A stretch of DNA of 64,000 nt from Liolophura sinensis (taxonomy: Eukaryota; Mollusca; Polyplacophora; Chitonida; Chitonidae): the NCBI RefSeq assembly GCF_032854445.1, contig NC_088300.1, positions 24,345,608 through 24,409,607 on the forward strand, in the 5' to 3' direction. A program made the translations under genes and the position numbers. This document shows positions 12,804 to 26,000 of this stretch, one piece after another; positions within the stretch are counted from its first letter, which is position 1, and each line of letters begins with the position of its first letter. The notes beneath the pieces were generated by a model, which saw nothing but the letters and a program-made list of their open reading frames with translations, had not been told where the DNA came from and searched no databases.

Positions 12804-13158
12804 ACCGGCCCCGCTTTTACAGTTGGTAAAGCGTCCGCTTCGGAAGCGGTAGGTCCAGGGTCAATCCTGGGTCGAGTCACTCCTAAGACTTTAAAAGTTG
12901 CAGCTTCCTCGCTTGGTGTTCAGCATGAAGGGGATAGTGCAACTACTGGTTGACTCGTATCAGTATAATGGCTTGGGCAGGGCGACTTACTTGCCCTCGA
13001 TAAGGCGTCTCAGTGAAGCAGCACTAGATAAAAGAGCGGTGGAATTAAATCCGTCCTGCAACAAGGAGGCACATTATACGCATTATAAAGATTCCTTCGT
13101 CGACATATTATTGAACAATTGTTAAGCACGACGTTAAACCCCAAGCACTCACTCACTA
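12804..13158 (+). mobile_element. SINE family 2 copy with best-kept tRNA-like head
   Basis: Head has TTACAGTTGGTAAAGCG (box A-like) and CCAGGGTCAATCCTGG (box B-like), body, then tail CACTCACTCACT. It directly abuts the 52-bp minisatellite at 13164. Confidence 0.75.
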
Positions 13159-13163
13159 TGGCC

Positions 13164-13432
13164 ATTATTACCCTGCCAGGCATAGTACACCGGATTACAA
13201 GGGCTATGTATGGGCCTTATCAACCTGTCGGACACAGTACACCGGATTACAAGGGCTATGTACGAACTTTATACCTCTGCCACACATAGGACACCGGATT
13301 ACAAGGGCTATGTATAGGTCTTGTCATCCTGTCGGACATAGTACACCAGAATACAAGGGCTATGTATTGACTTTGTTACCCTGACAGACATGCGACACCG
13401 GATTACAAGGGTTATGTATCGGTTTTACACAG
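13164..13432. repeat. 52-bp minisatellite, locus 1
   Basis: About five units with the core CACCGGATTACAAGGGCTAT. Lies outside the duplication, immediately after a SINE. Confidence 0.8.
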
Positions 13433-14047
13433 AAAAACATTCAGTCGTCAATTTTACTAAGATATGGGTCGTCAGCCGGTTATGACTAACTTATGATTAA
13501 CATTCAAAATTTAAAAAAAAAATTATACACGAAATTAACTCTAGTCGGTTTGACGAACATAAAAATAGTCAAAGTTTAAAACTAGTCTTTCCGGACATAA
13601 CATTAGGCAACATGAATGGTGATCGTACAAGTGACATGTCCCATATAGTAGAAAAATGCGTAAAGAGGATTTTAGTACATTCTTTTGTATTGTTTTCATG
13701 TGAATGTTTATTTCATGTGATAGCTTATGTAATTTGGTGACAACAAAGTACTCTGAGTATTACTAAACCATTGACGTCTATAAGTTAACATCATAGGACT
13801 TTCGGTTTGTGCTTCAGCCATAGTGCTAGGCGTCAAAGTTTCTAATGTCACTGCAGTCTTTACGTTTCGTAGTCTCAACATTACTGCGATTACCTCTACT
13901 GACAGTTATCGAAGAAATCATTTATTAATTCATTTTATTGTTGTTTAACGTCGTACCGGTTTTCAAGAATTTTTCAGTTTGGCCTAGGCCTATATATGCT
14001 ATGGCGGTTATTGGCCTCACCTCCGCTGAGGCAAAATTTTATACGTG

Positions 14048-14115
14048 TGAGTGAGTGAGTGCTTGGGGTTTAACGTTGTACTCAACAATTTTTCAGTCAT
14101 ATAACGACGATTTAT
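14048..14115 (-). mobile_element. SINE family 2 fragment
   Basis: Only the GTGAGTGAGTGAGTGCTTGG end and CAACAATTTTTCAGTCATAT core remain. Confidence 0.6.
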
Positions 14116-14212
14116 ACGTGTGGAAATCGTCGAGAGGTGAGGATAGTAAATATCCTCCAGATGGCAATGACATTTCAAAAAATAACCCCCAAAACAATAA
14201 CAACAAGATCCC

Positions 14213-14214
<2 letters not shown>

Positions 14215-14285
<71 letters not shown>

Positions 14286-14290
14286 GAGAG
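14215..14290. repeat. (GA)n microsatellite
   Basis: GA run with one ACAG interruption at 14277-14280. Confidence 0.95.
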
Positions 14291-15429
14291 CTCCATTTAC
14301 GTAACATCGTAATTGAGGCTAATTAATAGTTACACGGCACTAACGATGCGAGAGAAGTGAAGATCAAAATCGACATGTGTCAAAAAATGTGAGCGCCGCA
14401 ACACTAATGTGAAATAACTGGCTAAATTTTCTAGATATATGCAGGACGTGGCTTGAAGTCCTTCGCCATTAAGGGGTAAACGATTAAATAGAAATTTTCA
14501 GAGATTTTACCAGTTTTGGCATGATATACGCAAGAAATACTACACTGGGATTTGTTGAGCGATGTGTGTTGCCGCCTAATATGAGAATAGTCAAAGTGAC
14601 TGACGTGAGTTAGTCAAGGTAAAAAGGGAGATAATTTGTCCGCTAGGAGGACAAAGGGAGAGTGCACCATTTTTGTTGATCGTCCGTTTTGTCGCTGAAA
14701 TTTTGGAGTTTGTAATCGTGATTTATTTACCACTGTCTATTCATTTACAATGATTTGAGCAGTAGTAATATTTTTTAAACAATAAATATGGGCACACATG
14801 TTTGACGAAAAAGTTAGAAGTTGTCAACTTTTTGGTAACCAACCTACCGTTGTTGTTGTTTTAAGTTTACTCTTAATTGCTACACAAGTGAAAAATTGCC
14901 GATATATTCTCAGAGCGGTAGTGTATAACACTTGTGTCCAAAACATTGTCGTAACACATTTTATACAAATACAAGGCACGAATATCATTTTAAAAAGACA
15001 AATTATACCCAAAATATTTTAATTTTTACAAGACTCAGTTATTAAGACCAGGCAGTTGGTCATTATGAACTAGCTGGTATACCTCCATTTTCAGTTGCGT
15101 ACGCTGCATTTAACTGTCTCATCGTAAATAACGTTTTCACTTTACTCTTGTTAGTCGTCAGTAGTGCTGAAGGTATGTTCGTTATATTTCCGGATGACCA
15201 GTTTTATTACGTCTGCTCAAACATTATTGTTTTATCTTTCCCTTATATAGGTGTAAAAGCGGGAGCTGATGCTTATACCACATATGCTGGGAAAGAAACT
15301 TTTTTGGAGAGATCAAGGTTGGTTAACATATATATGCCTCTTGCCAAAATATGGGTTTTACTTATTTGAATAACTCGTTAAATTAAGCTGCCAGAAATAA
15401 GGAACAATAATAATATGCTCTGAGTAAAT
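14291..15429. other. no gene seen
   Basis: Unique-looking sequence up to the left edge of the duplication. Short frames at 14798-15022 and 15148-15369 have no recognisable features. Confidence 0.4.
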
Positions 15430-15538
15430 AAATTGCAAGCATGCAGCCGTAAGGTGATATATTCCTTGGATAAGTTTCCAATTAATGTTTTTAACTAACT
15501 TGGCACATTTACCGACAAAAGAAGTGGAGACTTAATTG

Positions 15539-15838
15539 CTTCATCCAGACGAGGACTGCCTTATCGAGGTGTTTGTAGATGGATTGGCTGTGTCTAAGGT
15601 GGGGTGTGTTACGGATGCCGTCACTCTTGCAGTCGCATTGTAGGCCTACTACATATTCACCATATCCTATCCAAAGGAGTTGAACAAGACACTTTCGGTT
15701 ATCCAGAGGGTAATCTTAAATATCCAAAACAAGACGAAGATACCACCTCGCGTATTAGTTCAACTAAAACAATTATATGTGTATTTAACAACATACCAAT
15801 TCTATGTCTGTATTTTTCTGTAAACCGTGACTTGCAGT
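15539..15838 (+). pseudogene. decayed gene fragment, copy A (SAMD3-like C-terminus?)
   Basis: Reads HPDEDCLIEVFVDGLAVSKV and on to YYIFTISYPKELNKTLSVIQ, a pattern I associate with the C-terminal part of a large, poorly characterised animal family often annotated SAMD3-like. This assignment is from memory and uncertain. Compared with 39893, copy A has six extra bases that create an in-frame TAG at 15641-15643. No start codon or full gene is visible. Confidence 0.45.
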
Positions 15839-16739
15839 TCTGAGTATAGTTCAATTCTGACAGAAAGTTTTGAAGTTTGTTTGATTTATGCCACTCTTAA
15901 TGGAAAACAAAGCTCAAAATGCAATTAAGCCTCACCAAATAGACAACTGACAATTATGTAACTTAAACTAAAAAAAAAACTTCCTTTTTTTTGGTATGGG
16001 TTTAGCACTTAAATGCATTGAACTGTTTTATCTCTATAAGCTGGTTCTTTCGGAGCTTACTGCCTATATTTGGAAACTCTGTAGTCTAAGGAACTATTGA
16101 AACAGTGAATGTTGCTTAGAGTGCGGACAAGTGTTCGAGACGACAGATTACTTAGATAATGGTCACAAAGGTCGCGATATGACTTGCCCGTTACGTGGAG
16201 TTGGATTTAGAACTAATGCGTTTGAATACGTTTAATTATTGTACCTGTATGCTTAGTTTTCAGTTGTCTGTCTGACGAATCTTAGGTCATTTTGTTAGCT
16301 GAAAGCACTGTGATTACGTACACTTTCTTACCTTGACAGTCTGCACTTAGGCAGTCAAACAAGGTGGACACCATTTGCGCTCTTGTCACTTTGACGGTCG
16401 TAAAATCGTCGTTTCCGAGATAGAATTTTCACTATCGCAAATTAATAACCCCGAAGAACTTGCGTTTATCAGTCTGACTATCTCCGCCGACGAATACTTG
16501 GTCAATTTGACGAACTGCTCTAATTGCACATCTGACTAATATTGGTTAGTCAGTTTGATGAATTTATCCTGGATCAATTTGATGACAACAGAATTTTAAG
16601 AACTTTCAGAATTTGACCATCCAAAATTCGTCCTTATTGTGGATGTATATTGTTCATAGTGGTTATCCTTAAATGGTCGTCTGCGAGGTAGATATTTTAC
16701 CACACTTAATTAGTCAATATGAGAATGCTTTTCAGTGTA

Positions 16740-17400
16740 TCAACCTGTCGGGCACACTACACAGGATGTCTAACTCTCTTAGACATAGAAGACCGGATTA
16801 CAAGGGCTATGTATGGGCTTTATCTACCTGTCGGACATAGTATACAGGATTTCTATCCCTTCCGGAACACCGGATTACAAGGGCAGTGTATGGGTTTTAT
16901 AACCTTCCCATACATAGGACAGCGGATTACAAGACCTATATATGGGCTTTATAACCCTCCCAGACACAGAAGACCGGTTTACAAGGGCTATGTATGTGCT
17001 TTATTCACCTGTCGGACATAGTACACAGGATTACAAAAGCACTGTATGGGCTTTATAACCCTCCCGGACATAGAACACCGGATTACAAGGGCTATGTATG
17101 GGCTTTATAACCCTCCCGGAAATAGAACACCGGATTACAAGGGTTATGTATGGGCTTTATAACCCTCCTGGAAATAGAACACCGGATTGCATGGGCTATG
17201 TATGGGCTTTATAACCCTCCCGGAAATAGAACACTGGATTAAAAGGGCTATGTATGGGCTTTATAACCCTCCCGGACATAGAACACCGGATTACAAGGGC
17301 TATGTATAGGCTGCATAACCCTGCCAGACACAGGACACCGAATTACAAGGGTTATGCATGGGCTTCCATACTTTATTACCCTCCTAGATATAGCATTTTA
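16740..17400. repeat. 52-bp minisatellite, locus 2
   Basis: About twelve units. The period of 52 was measured between successive GGACATAGAACACCGG-type starts (17065, 17117, 17169). Core GGATTACAAGGGCTATGTAT. Confidence 0.85.
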
Positions 17401-17877
17401 TTAGTATTTGATTGGTGGTTTACGCCTTACACAAGAATAGAGAGGTTAAGATACTTGTGAACGACTTACGAGTGACGACTGATGTCATCGTTTTCTGTGA
17501 AATAAAAATGAAAACGACCTGCTCATGAAACATTAATTTTACCTTTAAACTGTAGAAATTAAGCCGAGAAAATGTAATTTTATTTACATGTATTTTTTTT
17601 TTTTTGCACATGGCACTGTGCGATAACCATATATATCGTACGAGCTGCAGTTTTCAAACTAAATCTAACGTGGAAACATGTAAACAGCGCTCTGCTGTGC
17701 GTCATTAGTAACATATATCACCGTTGATTACATGAAAATAAAGCATAGGTTTAAACATTCTGGACGCAATTTGTGTAATTCTAATCGCTTAACATTTTTA
17801 CCGCGCTAACGATCCGAGGTCACCTGGCTCACGCGCATGAGTTGTCGTTGTAGGTCGTTCTTAATTTGTTTAACATT

Positions 17878-17998
17878 TCACTTATACGTCGGTGGCCAGG
17901 ATTATGATGAGAGAAAAATGGTCATGCGCACAGCCCAGGGGAACCCACGACCATCCGCAGGCTGCTGCGAGACTTCCCACACATTTCCCGATATAGGA
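17878..17998 (-). mobile_element. SINE family 1 central fragment
   Basis: TCGGTGGCCAGGATTATGAT and GGGAACCCACGACCATCCG correspond to the middle of the family. A tail scrap lies at 17400-17450. Confidence 0.55.
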
Positions 17999-18483
17999 CA
18001 CTGGGTTTCCAGAGTCATAGCAATATCATAGTGTCATGTGAAAACCACAAAATATGCCAACATAGTCATGAGCCGCCCATAAAATGACACCTACCCCTAA
18101 CCCCTTCGAAATAGGCCTTCTTCTAAAAATCAATGATATAGATAAAAGACCATTTATTTGTTTGTGTAATCTGTCTTTGCATCAGCATCTGAACATTCAG
18201 ATGGAGGATCGTGTGGTACAAGTTTTAAATTATTATGCATGCATACGGCGTAATCCTTCGTGAAAACTTCTAATTAATATATCCCACCGTTAATTAACGC
18301 CATGCTCAAGCTTCAAGAATTATTCACTCATACCATGGCAGTCAATTTTATGGGTGAAACCGGGTGAGCCTGGAATAAACCACCAATTGCTGGCAAGCTA
18401 GCGAACTTTTTCAGGTGTATGAATGTATACACCAACTGGCGGATGACAGTTATTTTGTGATTAACGAACGCTATGGTATAAAC

Positions 18484-18645
18484 TATGCAAACGGCCATAC
18501 GATCGTCCTCGAGCGCTTCTTCTCACTAAACCCAACAAGAATGTACAAATTCCTAGGCCAAGTCAGGGTTTGAACCCGCATTTCGTGCCTGTATGTCGTT
18601 GAGAGGCAAGCACCACATATAACCACTCGGCCACGATCCGTTCTC
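18484..18645 (-). mobile_element. tRNA-Ser/Leu-like SINE or tRNA relic, copy A
   Basis: On the minus strand: GTGGCCGAGTGGTTATATGT (box A of a type II tRNA) and GCGGGTTCAAACCC (box B) in the right spacing. The ends do not pair as an acceptor stem, so it is not a working tRNA gene. Counterpart at 44745-44905. Confidence 0.55.
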
Positions 18646-19449
18646 AACTCATAATGTAAAGACACTGCCTAAAAAATATGAACTGCATTCGAACGCGACA
18701 GGATTTCTTACCATCCGCGAAGCTAAAGTAGAGCCAGATACGCCGTCAGCGGTTTTTGGACTCGTCGCAAAAGGTCCTGTTTAGTTGTGTGCCTGGTCAT
18801 TGCTTTAGCGTTATACATGCGCAATGCGTGCAATTGGATCCAAGATTTGCCTCTGAACTGAATAGTGAAGCAACACTGATTGGATAATACTGCCACACAG
18901 ACAAATAAGTTTGTTGAGACATTATAAATTTCTGCACTAGCTGCTATTTTGCACCTGTATGGTTAAAATCTATCAGAAGTTTGTCTGTGTTGTATAGAAC
19001 TGAAAACTGTTTGCCCAGTGTCACTATACCCAAGCCCCTAGAGGCTACCACGATAAACAAAATGCTTTAACTTCACTTCAAGCAATAACAGTTTTAAAAA
19101 ATGCTAGCTCAACTTTTTTTTGGTAAAGAGAAAAAACGTACAAACTGGCATGGAAAGACGCGAATTTTGTTTTGGATATATATATATATATATAAATTTT
19201 AAAGCTGAAGTTTTAAAGTGAGGTCGTATTGCGGATGTAGGTGCCAGGCACTGAGAGAGAAGGCAAAAGTCACTCTGACCGACACAGTTCTTATCGGATT
19301 TCATGCTAAGTTCTGAGTGGTGGATACGTCACAAAGGTCTGTATGAAATTCCACCCTAAAATAGAATTTATCCTATTCACATCGTTCAGACGCTATCATC
19401 CCCGTTACATGGCCATCTAGGTTTCTCATGTAAGGCGTTTCTTGAAGAG

Positions 19450-19457
19450 TGACGTCA
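19450..19457. promoter_or_regulatory. CRE-like octamer upstream of ITIH copy A
   Basis: Perfect palindrome TGACGTCA about 500 bases before the start codon, kept in copy B at 45811-45818. A CREB/ATF family site is possible; the match is to the consensus only. Confidence 0.3.
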
Positions 19458-19882
19458 TTTGCTGGATAATTCCAAATTTGAATCCGGACTTTTATTGGTC
19501 ATATTCGGACGAAAAGGCAGCTTATCTAATGAAATAAAACCTCCACTTTTTCCAGTTATCTTTGGTGTCTCTCTTTCTATATCATGTTTTCTGAATTTGT
19601 GACCTACGAATGAGAAAAAAATCAATTTATTTAGATTTATAGACATGAAAACCAGTGGATTCACCGAACACTTGTGATAAATCTGGCCTACATGACCACA
19701 GCGCAAGTCAAACAGCTCAAGGTTACGATACCTCGAATCTGAGCCGGATGCAAGACACAAATATGTGGATTTGTTTACTTTGGAACCCGATACTTCATGT
19801 ACATGTACCAGCTGGCAACGCCCACACAATTAACAGATGTCTGATTCGATCTACCATTCTCAGATTTCAACTGGACATCAGC

Positions 19883-19890
19883 TATATAGG
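19883..19890 (+). promoter_or_regulatory. TATA-like box upstream of ITIH copy A
   Basis: TATATAGG lies about 65 bases before the start codon, at a spacing that would give a 5' UTR of roughly 35-40 bases. The same element precedes copy B (46239-46247). No experimental support. Confidence 0.35.
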
Positions 19891-19951
19891 AAGTCTCGCG
19901 GCTTTCTATACTGTAAGACAGTTTTGTCTGTAACGAGATCACGAAGTCATC

Positions 19952-20014
19952 ATGGCAGGCTACCAAATACTTCTACTTATCGGTGTATTTATTATATCAA
20001 TTTGTACAGCAAAG
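19952..20014 (+). CDS. ITIH copy A exon 1: signal peptide
   Basis: Encodes residues 1-21, a hydrophobic signal peptide ending in ICTA before K21, which is a good signal-peptidase site. The start ATG lies in a strong context (A at -3, G at +4). Donor GTAAGG, intron phase 0. Confidence 0.88.
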
Positions 20015-23000
20015 GTAAGGAACAGCTGATATAACTCATGGTTCATTACACTTTGTGGTCTGACTTTTAATGAAGAATATACTGGTGAAGCGATTTTTAA
20101 TTTCAATTTTATTTTAAAATATATACAGGGGAGAATATTTAATCTTTTTACTACGTTTATTATATGGTATCACATTCCTTATTTAGCTTGTAAGGTACAT
20201 GTACTTGACGGAAGAGAATATTGAGGATGATTTCTAATGTAATACAGAATATGGATATGTGTAACTTTCCCCCGGGTCTGCCTAGTTTCCTCCCACCATA
20301 ATGCTGGCCGCCGTCGCATAAGTGAAATATTCTTGAGTATGGCGTAAATCACCAATCAAATAAATAAATAAATATGTATAACAGCGTATATAATGACATC
20401 GCTTTCTCTTTAAGTATAAGAATTGAATGAACTCGTCACAACAACAATCACCGGAAACCATAATTATTATTACATCGATTTCAGAAAGTTTGAGTGGAAA
20501 TTTGAGTCACTGAACAAGTTTTATTTACATACTCCTGAGTAAAGACACTCTTTTAAAATTGAAATATATACAATATTGAATCTAACATGTTGGCAGTAGA
20601 AGAGGAGGGAAAGTTTCTGTAATAGTAGGTAAAGACTTTCTGAAATGTTAGGAGCTTCACATATTACGAAATTATCAGAACATAATCTAGCACTGTCTTA
20701 TGTCAAATTAACATTTCAGATGCTGTGTTCCGAATTACAAACATATAACTGACATTATGCTATAACATGCAAACAACAATTATATTCAGCGTAACATTTT
20801 AATATATTACCACTCATATTTTACTGCATGGAACACTTTGTATTTTAATTCTTGCCATAGGAAATGTTGATATTTAACCATCTGAGTTTTACAGAGTGAA
20901 CTCAGTGATTCATTTAATTATTTGTAGGAGGCCGATTTCTCCGTTGAAAAGCTTCATGTTAATTCTATTATAACTCATCGCTTCGCCACCACTCACGTGA
21001 CAAGTGTGTTGGTGAATTTAGGGTATTCCCCAAAAGAGGCCATCTTCGATATTCGACTGCCAAAAGGTGCATTCATTTCCAACTTCTCCATGTAAGTATT
21101 TATCTATTTATTTACTTGATTGTTGTTTGCCGACAAGTTCGGGACATTACGATGGATGTCAGTAGTGTGGGTGGAGCTTTGGCTCTCTATGTAAGTCGCT
21201 TTCGCATGTATACTTAGAAAATTAATTTGTCAGTTGTAACAGAAAGTCTGTTATTTAAGCGATGCTAGAATGTAGTCTATTATTATGATATAATACTGTG
21301 TCATATTCAGCAAAATATCCTGTTAGTCTAATAGAATCTCTGTGTTGAATTAATATAATAAGTACATCTTTATGTTGAATTAATAGAATAAGTGCGTCAA
21401 ACATCGGTCGTCTTCGGTGTTAAATTTTAAAAGGCAACCATTGGTTTTCGTGTCTTAAAAACACATTGAAATTCAACGTCACTGAATGTAGAAAACGCAC
21501 TTTGGATCCTTGGATCCAACTTTTCCGTTTTCACATAAATGATTTTATATGCATTGCAAAAAAAACTATAGACTGGATAATAAAGCCTTCACCTAAAACT
21601 GAAATTCACCACAATGTATGGTGGAAATGTTATCGCTGTGGCGTTAAATCATAAAGATTCAATCGTCCTGGAAAACGATAAAACCCGGAACAGAGGTACA
21701 GCATAGAGAGTATGTGCTATAGAGAAAAGTGGCCAATGTTATTATGTAAAAGATAGATGAAACGCTTGGCTTTTATTTCTTAATAGGTAGTATATGATAT
21801 GGTCTAACATAAAAATTACAAAAAGGTTTCAGATTTGCTCTTGGGGTGTAAATATGGCCTTAATGCGCAGATTTCGTAAGGGCCCAATTTCCGGATATTT
21901 TCGACCACTGACGGAAAATATGCATAAAACAAAGGGGTAATGAATAAAATACGCCTCAAAAAGACTTTTTACTATTTTTGTTTTTCTTGGCATACCTTTC
22001 GTCATATTCCTTAAACCCATACTCTTCCGTTTATAGTACCTTTTCATGTATCCTTTATAGGGCCATTACTTGGAAATGAAACTTCGGCGTCCATCTTATG
22101 TGAGAGATTTGAGATTGTCGTTTATGTTTTCACCAGGACCATCGAGGACAAAGTTTACGTGGGTTACATAGAGGAAAAAGAGGCTGCTCAGAAAACGTAC
22201 GACGCTGCCGTGGAACGTGGTCAGTCTGCGGGTCATATCAGGGCAAGGTACGATCCTAATGGGTATTCATAGTAAGTCCTACATAACAGGATCACGTTAC
22301 TGTTAGATTATTGTTTAGGTTCTTCGCTAAAATCATATATCCACCTAATTATTTTTACACGAAAAAGGCGACATATTATCATAAGAGTATCAAGCAACAA
22401 ATTCAAACCTTTTGGACTGTCTTAAATCAGTATTTATTTCTTCAAGTTCTTTGTGATATCATTGGAAACTGATAACTGCTAATATTCCCTTGACATCATT
22501 GAACAGTGATGAATGCTTATCTCGTCCTAATCTCATTGAAAACTGATGACTGCGTATCCTGCCTGACATCAGCGAAAAGTGATGACCGCTTATCTCCCCC
22601 TGACATCCGCGAAAAGTGATGACCGTTTATCTCCCCCTGACATCAGCGAAAAGTGATGATCGTTTATCTCCCCCTGACATCAGCGAAAACCATGAAACCA
22701 TTGAAAAAATAAATGACTGCATGTTTATCCCTGACAAAATCACTTGTGTTTTTTAAAACTTACATGTAAATTTTTTTGTAGTTGGGGATATACTTTAACC
22801 AGAGAATTGGCTGTGTATGAATCTCATATTTGATGTTTATAGCTTGATGTAAATGACCTATTGTAAATAGCCCATTATAAGCAGAATTTCAGCGATTTTC
22901 TTAGAAACCTCGGCTAAGCAATTCATGCTCGCTTCATTGCATTTCCAGAGAAAGCAACAAATTCGCAGCCTCTGTCAATGTTGCGGCAGCCATGAATGTT

Positions 23001-26000
23001 ACCTTCGAACTAACGTACCAAGAACTGCTGGAAAGACGACTGGGCCTTTACGAACACGTGGTCTACATTGACCCGGGTCAACCCGTAGCTGACATGAAGG
23101 TCGATGTGTACATCGTGGAATCTCGCGTGATCACAGAACTGAGCGTCCCACCAATAAGCAATGACCTTATCACAGATGTCATTATAGATGGTGGGTTCCT
23201 TGAGACGCTGATCTACTGTTAGATAACTGTTCTTGCATTGCTTTTATGTTCTTAATTGTAGCTCCATTAACTGCAGGCTATACTTTTCGTGCATTCATGT
23301 TAACCGACCTCATGCTATCAGCTTGTTAAAAGTAAAGACCCAAAAGGAATATATTTCTGCTGCAAAAGCGCATTGTGGGTTTTAACTACTGTGGGTTCTA
23401 ACTAGCTGAATATTTTTGAAATACAGCTTGCTGACAGTTTTTTTGTGGAAACAATAGCCTACAGACTTCGAGTCTTCAAATGGATGTATCCTGTAGCCAT
23501 CATTACACTGGAGATGGTGATAGTTCGACAAGAGTGCCATATAGCTTCCTTTACATCGTCCATTCGCAAATGACCTCAAAGAGGAAATTTTCTGACTGCA
23601 CCGTTTTCCAGGTCTTGGTGGCAACATAGCGGGTAGACAACACTCGTACAGAGCGTTTTAAGTCGTCTTGCTTGCTCTGTCGATGTAAATATAAGTATGT
23701 ACATCACATGTGGGAAAGTTCATCAGATGCTTGCCAAATTTTACTTCGGCCACTCCGTAAAAATGAACTATCCTTGAGTGCGGTTTTGAATAGGCCTACT
23801 AGTCAATCAGTCTATCAATCTTGTATATTTAACAATGTTTCCGCAATGTTTCAGACACAAATGAGTACGCCCGAATTGACATACTGTCAGAATCTTCGGC
23901 TCACATCGCTTTCTCCCCGACACCAGAAGAGCAGAGGCACTTCTCCGAGCAGGGGGTTTCCGGACAATTTATCGTCAATTATGACGTGGAGCATGAAATG
24001 GACGGCGTTGGAGAGATTCTGGTGCGTTCGTTCTGTCCTACATGAATCTTATTATTGATTTACAGATTGTTAGTTATAGAAATTTTACTTACACTGTGCC
24101 GATCAGTTGTAAGGAAACCCGACTGCCCCGGTTAAACCACCAACCTTTGACGAAATTACAGACGATCTTTCGTACCTGCATGTCACCTAGAGGCTCACAC
24201 GCTATATTGTTGGAAGACAACGTAAGACTGTGCAAACGGACGCACGTGCCATCAAGGTGCCTGTACGAACAGTGACAATGGAAGGCGTGTGCAGATTCCC
24301 TATCCAGGGCTGGTATCGAACCAGCACCTCATTAGCTCCTGACTATGAATTGTGCACCTCTCTCATTAGGCTGTATCCCGTTGTTTGCATTCTGTGATGT
24401 TTAAATCTCTTTGTGAATAGCCTATGTTTATAAATCCGCATAGCCTGTATCTAAAAATCTGAATACCCTATGTCAGCGATGCAAGCAAACCAAGTTTGAC
24501 TTCAACTTAACAATATTAAGGCATAGGCAGGTATTTGGATTATCACTACGTCTTTACCAAATCTCTACAATATCTTGCTTTAGTAAACATCACGTTTCTA
24601 GTTATTTAAAATATCATTTTGCTGGTTCCTCTCCAGTCGAACGTGGGAAGGCCTGCCATCAACTAGCGGATGGTCGTGGGTTTCCACCCGGTTTCCTCCC
24701 ACCATAATGCTGACAGCCGTTGTATAAGTGAAATATTCTTGAGTGCGGCGTAAAACACCAATCAAATAAATCAATAAATAAATCAATCTAAGTCTAATTT
24801 TTTTCACTTGAAATTAATACAAAAGTAGGTTAGCCCCCAATATCCAAAGCGAAGTTTAATTGGCATTGTGGACACGAATAATGTATTCATTTGTTGATCA
24901 TTAACTTAAGGAGTTTGTTATGTGGTTTCCTCCACATGGCTTTCCGGTTTCCTCCACCCATAAACTTGACTGCCGTCATATAAGTGAACAGTTCTTCTGC
25001 ACGGATTTAATCACCAATCAGTGAATTAATATCCTGTGTGTATGATGGTGCACATTTGAAACTTGTAAGGCCACAAACGCAAATTACCAACGAATATACA
25101 ATATCTTGAAGGCGATAACTGGTTAGACATGCAACTTCTAGGTTTCGTCTCATATCTAGGTGGCATTAGGCCATATTCATTCATTCTTTTATTCTCCATT
25201 CTCCAGGTAGTGGATGGCTATTTCGTCCACTTCTTCGCTGCCGGATGGCTCGAGCCTCTAAGCAAACGATTGATGTTTGTCATGGACACCAGCGGGTCAA
25301 TGAGCGGGATTAAGATTCGCCAGATGAAGCAAGCTTTGGTGACTATCTTGAATGAACTTAGCCCGGATGATGAGTTTGGAATTCTCACTTTCAGCAGTGG
25401 TGTTCAAAAATGGAAAGGCGGAGAGATATTACCAGCCAGTCTCCAAAACATTGAACAAGCTAAACTTCATGCTGAAACCTTGATAGCTTCTGGGGGTGAG
25501 GCCTTTGGCTTTAATTTTGTTGCACAAAAGTACGACCCGTTAAAATGAAAAAAGTAATATAATTTTATAAAATTGTATGCAGCATTTATGTCAGCTTTAT
25601 ACAATGCCTTATGCTCCCTAAGACAATAATAACGTGATCATTTTGCTATTGCAGCAGAAAATGATATCCAATAATTTAAAATTGTTAATAAAATGTGGCC
25701 ATTAAAATGAGCATTTATATGATATATATATATATTTTTTTGCAGGTACGAATATTAATGCCGCTTTGCTTCTTGGACTTGACTTGTTATCCGGCGACTC
25801 AGACAAATCAAACATGTTGATTTTCTTGACGGATGGTCAGGCTACATCTGGTGTTACCTCTTCGAGGAAAATTCTGGAAAACATCAAGACTTCAAATGAC
25901 GATGTGTCCATTTTTTCGTTGGCGTTTGGTAGTGGAGCAGATTTTAGTCTACTTCAGAAAATCTCTGGTCAAAACAATGGCCTAGCCAGAAAGATTTATG

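Noticed and set aside
14055-14312. Frames rich in Arg-Glu or Ser-Leu
   Set aside because: Produced by the GA microsatellite and a SINE fragment.
18556-18640. Possible tRNA-Ser or tRNA-Leu gene on the minus strand
   Set aside because: Boxes A and B are present but no acceptor stem forms, and it is embedded in repeat sequence; treated as a tRNA-derived element.
19455-19829. 124-codon minus-strand frame upstream of gene A, also present upstream of gene B (45787-46185)
   Set aside because: Conserved only because the region was duplicated; no recognisable domain, and it overlaps the likely promoter.
22441-22690. CRISPR-like array in intron 3
   Set aside because: Contiguous 37-bp repeats without unique spacers in eukaryotic DNA; an ordinary minisatellite.
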